Shown piece by piece: positions 61,452 to 64,000 of a DNA stretch of 64,000 nt. How positions within the stretch are numbered: position 1 is the first letter of the stretch; each line of letters opens with the position of its first letter. The translations under genes were made by a program, and so were the position numbers. The notes below the pieces were generated by a model. That model had not been told where the DNA came from. It saw only the letters and a program-made list of their open reading frames with translations, and did not search any database. Origin of the DNA: Nitrospirales bacterium (GTDB lineage: Bacteria; Nitrospirota; Nitrospiria; Nitrospirales; UBA8639); NCBI GenBank assembly GCA_029261295.1, contig JAJDBP010000033.1:1-64000 (forward strand), written 5' to 3'.

Positions 61452-62077
61452 TTGGAGGAATGTATTGGGGGCTCTGGCTCCTCTTTCGATTTCTTGGCAG
61501 GTTATGTTTTCGTTTCCACATTGACGGCGAACAATTTTTCCCCAAAACTGGTGGGGTCATCGTTGCAGCAAATCATGCGAGTTTTTTAGATATTCCCTTA
61601 TTAGGGTGTGCCATTCCCCGTCGAGTGGTGTTTTTAGGGAGAGCAAACCTATTTCCTAATAAGTTAATAAGTTGGATTATTCAAAGGCTTGGATGGATTC
61701 CCCTTAAGACTCATCGATTGGATCGAAGGGCGTTTGGTCTAGCTCTTGAATACTTAAGGGAGGGAACACCCGTAGTTATTTTCCCCGAGGGCACTCGTAC
61801 TGAAGATGGCCAGCTGCAACTGGGAAAGCCAGGAATAGGATATTTGGTTGCAGAATCACAATGCCAGGTGATTCCTGCGTATATTTCTGGTACCTTTAAG
61901 GTTCTCCCTATTAGGGCTAAATGTCCGAGGCTGTTTCCCATATCAGTTTCTTTTGGAAAATCAATAGGTTTTCACAAAAGTGACATAGAGGATAAGAAAC
62001 AAGAATATGAACAAATCGGGCGATCAGTTATGGAACATATTGCTCAAGTTGGAGGCATGTCTTCTCCATACAAATGA
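61448..62077 (+). CDS. plsC: 1-acyl-sn-glycerol-3-phosphate acyltransferase PlsC
   Basis: PlsC makes phosphatidic acid at the inner membrane. The 209-residue protein has the acyltransferase box NHASFLDIP (H-x4-D), a second block with GWIPLKTHRLDRRA, the FPEGTRTEDGQLQLGKPG box, and VIPAYISGT. A short N-terminal hydrophobic helix is present. Start is GTG 61448, overlapping the cmk stop as GTGA. The cmk-plsC-rpsA order is common in several phyla. Confidence 0.93.
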   Translation: MIGGMYWGLWLLFRFLGRLCFRFHIDGEQFFPKTGGVIVAANHASFLDIPLLGCAIPRRVVFLGRANLFPNKLISWIIQRLGWIPLKTHRLDRRAFGLALEYLREGTPVVIFPEGTRTEDGQLQLGKPGIGYLVAESQCQVIPAYISGTFKVLPIRAKCPRLFPISVSFGKSIGFHKSDIEDKKQEYEQIGRSVMEHIAQVGGMSSPYK

Positions 62078-62098
62078 TCTGTCATGAATTAAGTCGAG

Positions 62099-62104
62099 TA
62101 TAAT
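62099..62104 (+). promoter_or_regulatory. Possible -10 box before rpsA
   Basis: TATAAT at 62099-62104 is a perfect -10 hexamer 64 bases before rpsA, but no good -35 box lies at the right distance and there is no TG extension. Confidence 0.35.
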
Positions 62105-62168
62105 AATTGGAATGTTCTCATCAATCACCATTTAACCCGTGTCTGTATCTCTGGAGGAATGAAGTCGA

Positions 62169-63890
62169 ATGAATACGCTTTCCACACAACCTGAAAAAAT
62201 GGATCGAGAAACACTTGCTGCATTGTATGACGAAACATTTAAAAATATTGAAGAAGGGACGATAACCGAAGGGCGGGTTATTGATATCCAGCGAGATCGA
62301 GTTGTTGTGGATATTGGATATAAGTCGGAAGGGATGATCCCAGTCGATCAATTCTCTCAAGAAGAATTGGAAACCCTAAAGGTTAATGATCCTGTGCAGG
62401 TGTATATTGAGCAATGTGAGGATTCCGATGGAAATTTGATGCTTTCCAAAGAGAAGGCAGACAAAATGAAAGTCTGGGAGGACCTGGAGGTTGCTCATAA
62501 TGAAGAGACGCAGGTTCAAGGCAAAGTCATTTCTCGCATTAAAGGTGGCATGATTGTCGATATTGGCGTCAAAGCTTTCTTGCCTGGGTCGCAAATCGAC
62601 TTAACTCCGGTCCGAGACTTAGATGGGTTGGTCGGGAAAACCTTCAACTTTAAAATTATTAAAATTAATCACCGTCGCGGCAATGTCGTGGTATCACGAC
62701 GAGCGCTCCTAGAAGAAACTCGTGATAAACGTCGGCAATCGACGTTGTCTACCTTATCAGAGGGGCAGCTTATCGAAGGAACGGTGAAGAACATCACGGA
62801 CTACGGAGCATTTTTAGATTTGGGTGGAATTGACGGGCTCTTGCATATAACTGATATCTCCTGGGGTCGAGTCGGGCATCCATCTGATATGTTTTCGATT
62901 GGTGATCGGGTCGAAGTTTTGGTGTTAAAGTATGATCGAGAAACGGGGCGAATTTCGTTAGGGGTTAAACAGAAATCCGCCGATCCGTGGACGAAAGTTG
63001 AAGAGAAATACCCTGAACGAAGTCGGGTTCAAGGAAAAGTGGTTAGCTTAACGGATTATGGAGCTTTTGTTGAGCTTGAACCGGGTGTTGAAGGCTTGGT
63101 GCATGTGTCAGAAATGTCATGGACGCATGAAGTACGGCATCCCTCGAAAGTTGTTTCTGTTGGAGACGAAATTGAAGCGCAAGTGCTACATGTAGACCAG
63201 CATAGCCGAAAAATTTCACTGGGAATGAAGCAAACAGCCCCAAATCCATGGGACATCATTGAAGATAAATATCCCGAGGGTACTCAGATTGAAGGGAAAG
63301 TGAAAAGCGTGACCGACTTTGGGGCCTTTGTTGGATTAGATGAAGGTGTCGATGGGTTAATTCATATTTCCGACATGTCGTGGATTAAGCATATTAAGCA
63401 TCCTTCGGAGTTATTTAAGAAGGGGCAATCCGTGAATGCCGTAATTCTCAAAATTGATAAAGATAAAGAACGATTGTCTCTGGGTTTTAAACAATTGATC
63501 TCCGACCCATGGGTCAGTGATATTCCTCAACGCTATCATGTAGGAGCGAATGCAACCGGCCAAGTATCAAAGGTTGCTGATTTTGGCGTATTTGTGGAGT
63601 TGGAGGGTGGAGTTGAAGGGCTTATCCACGTCAGTGAAATTGGGCCTGATATGCAAGAGGGATTGGAAGAGAAATTTGTGGTTGGGCAAGAAGTCGTGGC
63701 GAAGATTGTCAAAGTTGATTGCGAAGATCGAAAAATTGCGCTGAGTCTGTGGGAGCATTTAAAAGATGCCGAACAGACTGAGGTTGAAGAATTTAATAGT
63801 AATCAAGGAGCCATTGACCAGAGTCTAGGCAGGGCCGTTCAAACTGCAGAAGAACAAACAGGCAGTGACGATTCCGAGTCTAATGTATAG
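62169..63890 (+). CDS. rpsA: Ribosomal protein bS1
   Basis: bS1 binds mRNA on the 30S subunit and unwinds leaders for initiation. The 573-residue protein has six S1 (OB-fold) domains. Their starts read EGRVIDIQRDRVVVDIGYKS, GKVISRIKGGMIVDIG, GTVKNITDYGAFLDLGG, GKVVSLTDYGAFVELEPG, GKVKSVTDFGAFVGLDEG and GQVSKVADFGVFVELEGG. The first two domains are the divergent ribosome-binding pair. The last 40 residues are acidic and disordered-looking. Ribosome site TGGAGGAATG precedes the ATG. Confidence 0.96.
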   Translation: MNTLSTQPEKMDRETLAALYDETFKNIEEGTITEGRVIDIQRDRVVVDIGYKSEGMIPVDQFSQEELETLKVNDPVQVYIEQCEDSDGNLMLSKEKADKMKVWEDLEVAHNEETQVQGKVISRIKGGMIVDIGVKAFLPGSQIDLTPVRDLDGLVGKTFNFKIIKINHRRGNVVVSRRALLEETRDKRRQSTLSTLSEGQLIEGTVKNITDYGAFLDLGGIDGLLHITDISWGRVGHPSDMFSIGDRVEVLVLKYDRETGRISLGVKQKSADPWTKVEEKYPERSRVQGKVVSLTDYGAFVELEPGVEGLVHVSEMSWTHEVRHPSKVVSVGDEIEAQVLHVDQHSRKISLGMKQTAPNPWDIIEDKYPEGTQIEGKVKSVTDFGAFVGLDEGVDGLIHISDMSWIKHIKHPSELFKKGQSVNAVILKIDKDKERLSLGFKQLISDPWVSDIPQRYHVGANATGQVSKVADFGVFVELEGGVEGLIHVSEIGPDMQEGLEEKFVVGQEVVAKIVKVDCEDRKIALSLWEHLKDAEQTEVEEFNSNQGAIDQSLGRAVQTAEEQTGSDDSESNV

Positions 63891-63929
63891 GATGGCTAAA
63901 TCTGTGTTTCAGGGAAGGTATTCCCTCCG

Positions 63930-64000
63930 ATGAATGATGGGTATCCTCGATGGAAACGTGTGTTTTGGATGCTCATGGCGGGATTAGCCATGTTCATGAT
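63930..64000 (+). CDS. Start of an exported or membrane protein, perhaps SppA signal peptide peptidase (cut by window edge)
   Basis: ATG 63930 opens a frame with 23 codons before the edge. It begins MNDGYPRWKRVFWMLMAGLA and continues MFM, a basic stretch followed by a hydrophobic helix typical of a signal anchor. An sppA gene commonly follows rpsA in several phyla, so SppA is a reasonable guess from context only; the visible residues cannot prove it. Confidence 0.5.
   Translation, partial: MNDGYPRWKRVFWMLMAGLAMFM

Noticed and set aside
53-63900. CRISPR arrays, prophage or toxin-antitoxin modules
   Set aside because: No regular spaced repeats, phage genes or recognisable toxin-antitoxin pairs were seen on either strand.

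Overview
The window looks like one chromosomal stretch of a Gram-negative, diderm bacterium. The evidence is a meso-diaminopimelate-type MurE, an outer-membrane beta-barrel protein, lipoproteins and type IV pilus motors. GC content is moderate, and nearly all genes lie on the plus strand in dense operons with frequent GTG and TTG starts. The gene orders, together with a haem-bearing porin-like protein, c-type cytochromes and a cupredoxin-like protein, suggest Nitrospirota (a Nitrospira-like lineage). That placement is an inference from gene content and needs a marker-gene tree.

Layout. (1) 1-141 is the end of an IS30-like element that runs off the left edge. (2) 411-21130 is a division and cell-wall (dcw) cluster behind a strong sigma70-type promoter: rsmH, ftsL, ftsI, murE, murF, mraY, murD, ftsW, murG, murC, murB, ddl, ftsQ, ftsA, ftsZ, pgeF, a YggS-type PLP protein, yggT and divIVA. 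No mraZ and no sepF are seen. (3) 21154-25199 is looser: a serine hydrolase, a small basic protein, a Sel1-repeat protein, an unknown protein and two gene-poor gaps with hairpins. (4) 25200-30032 is pgsA overlapping pilB, then pilT and pilC. (5) 30047-33409 is ispE, prs, rplY and pth. (6) 33574-43367 is rpsF-ssb-rpsR, a DUF177 protein, rpmF, plsX, fabH, a FabL-like enoyl reductase, fabD, fabG, acpP, fabF, rnc and an exported cyclophilin. (7) 43394-46940 holds a two-gene minus-strand operon (Cys-rich protein and beta-propeller), then folD and panB. (8) 47022-54537 is the accessory electron-transfer region: a SHOCT-tailed lipoprotein, a monohaem porin-cytochrome fusion, a dihaem cytochrome, a cupredoxin-like protein and a large BarA-like hybrid kinase. 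(9) 55258-60727 makes aromatic amino acids: pheA, an aminotransferase, a type I-beta DAHP synthase, tyrA and aroA. (10) 60771 to the end is cmk, plsC, rpsA and the start of a probable sppA.

How the parts work together. The dcw block supplies lipid II synthesis and the divisome. The pgsA, plsX, fab and plsC genes supply phospholipid precursors. The aromatic block runs from DAHP through EPSP to Phe and Tyr, with the middle steps encoded elsewhere. The most novel-looking locus is 48007-50942, a possible outer-membrane-to-periplasm electron path: a one-haem porin, a two-haem cytochrome and a copper site in three consecutive exported proteins.

Other observations: a cytidylate kinase gene whose only well-placed start is ATC, a duplicated C-terminal peptide in FtsZ, MraZ-box-like repeats without mraZ, a FabL-type reductase with an inverted repeat upstream, and short ORFs filling gaps in the dcw cluster. 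All functional calls rest on reading motifs and gene order; no database search was run.
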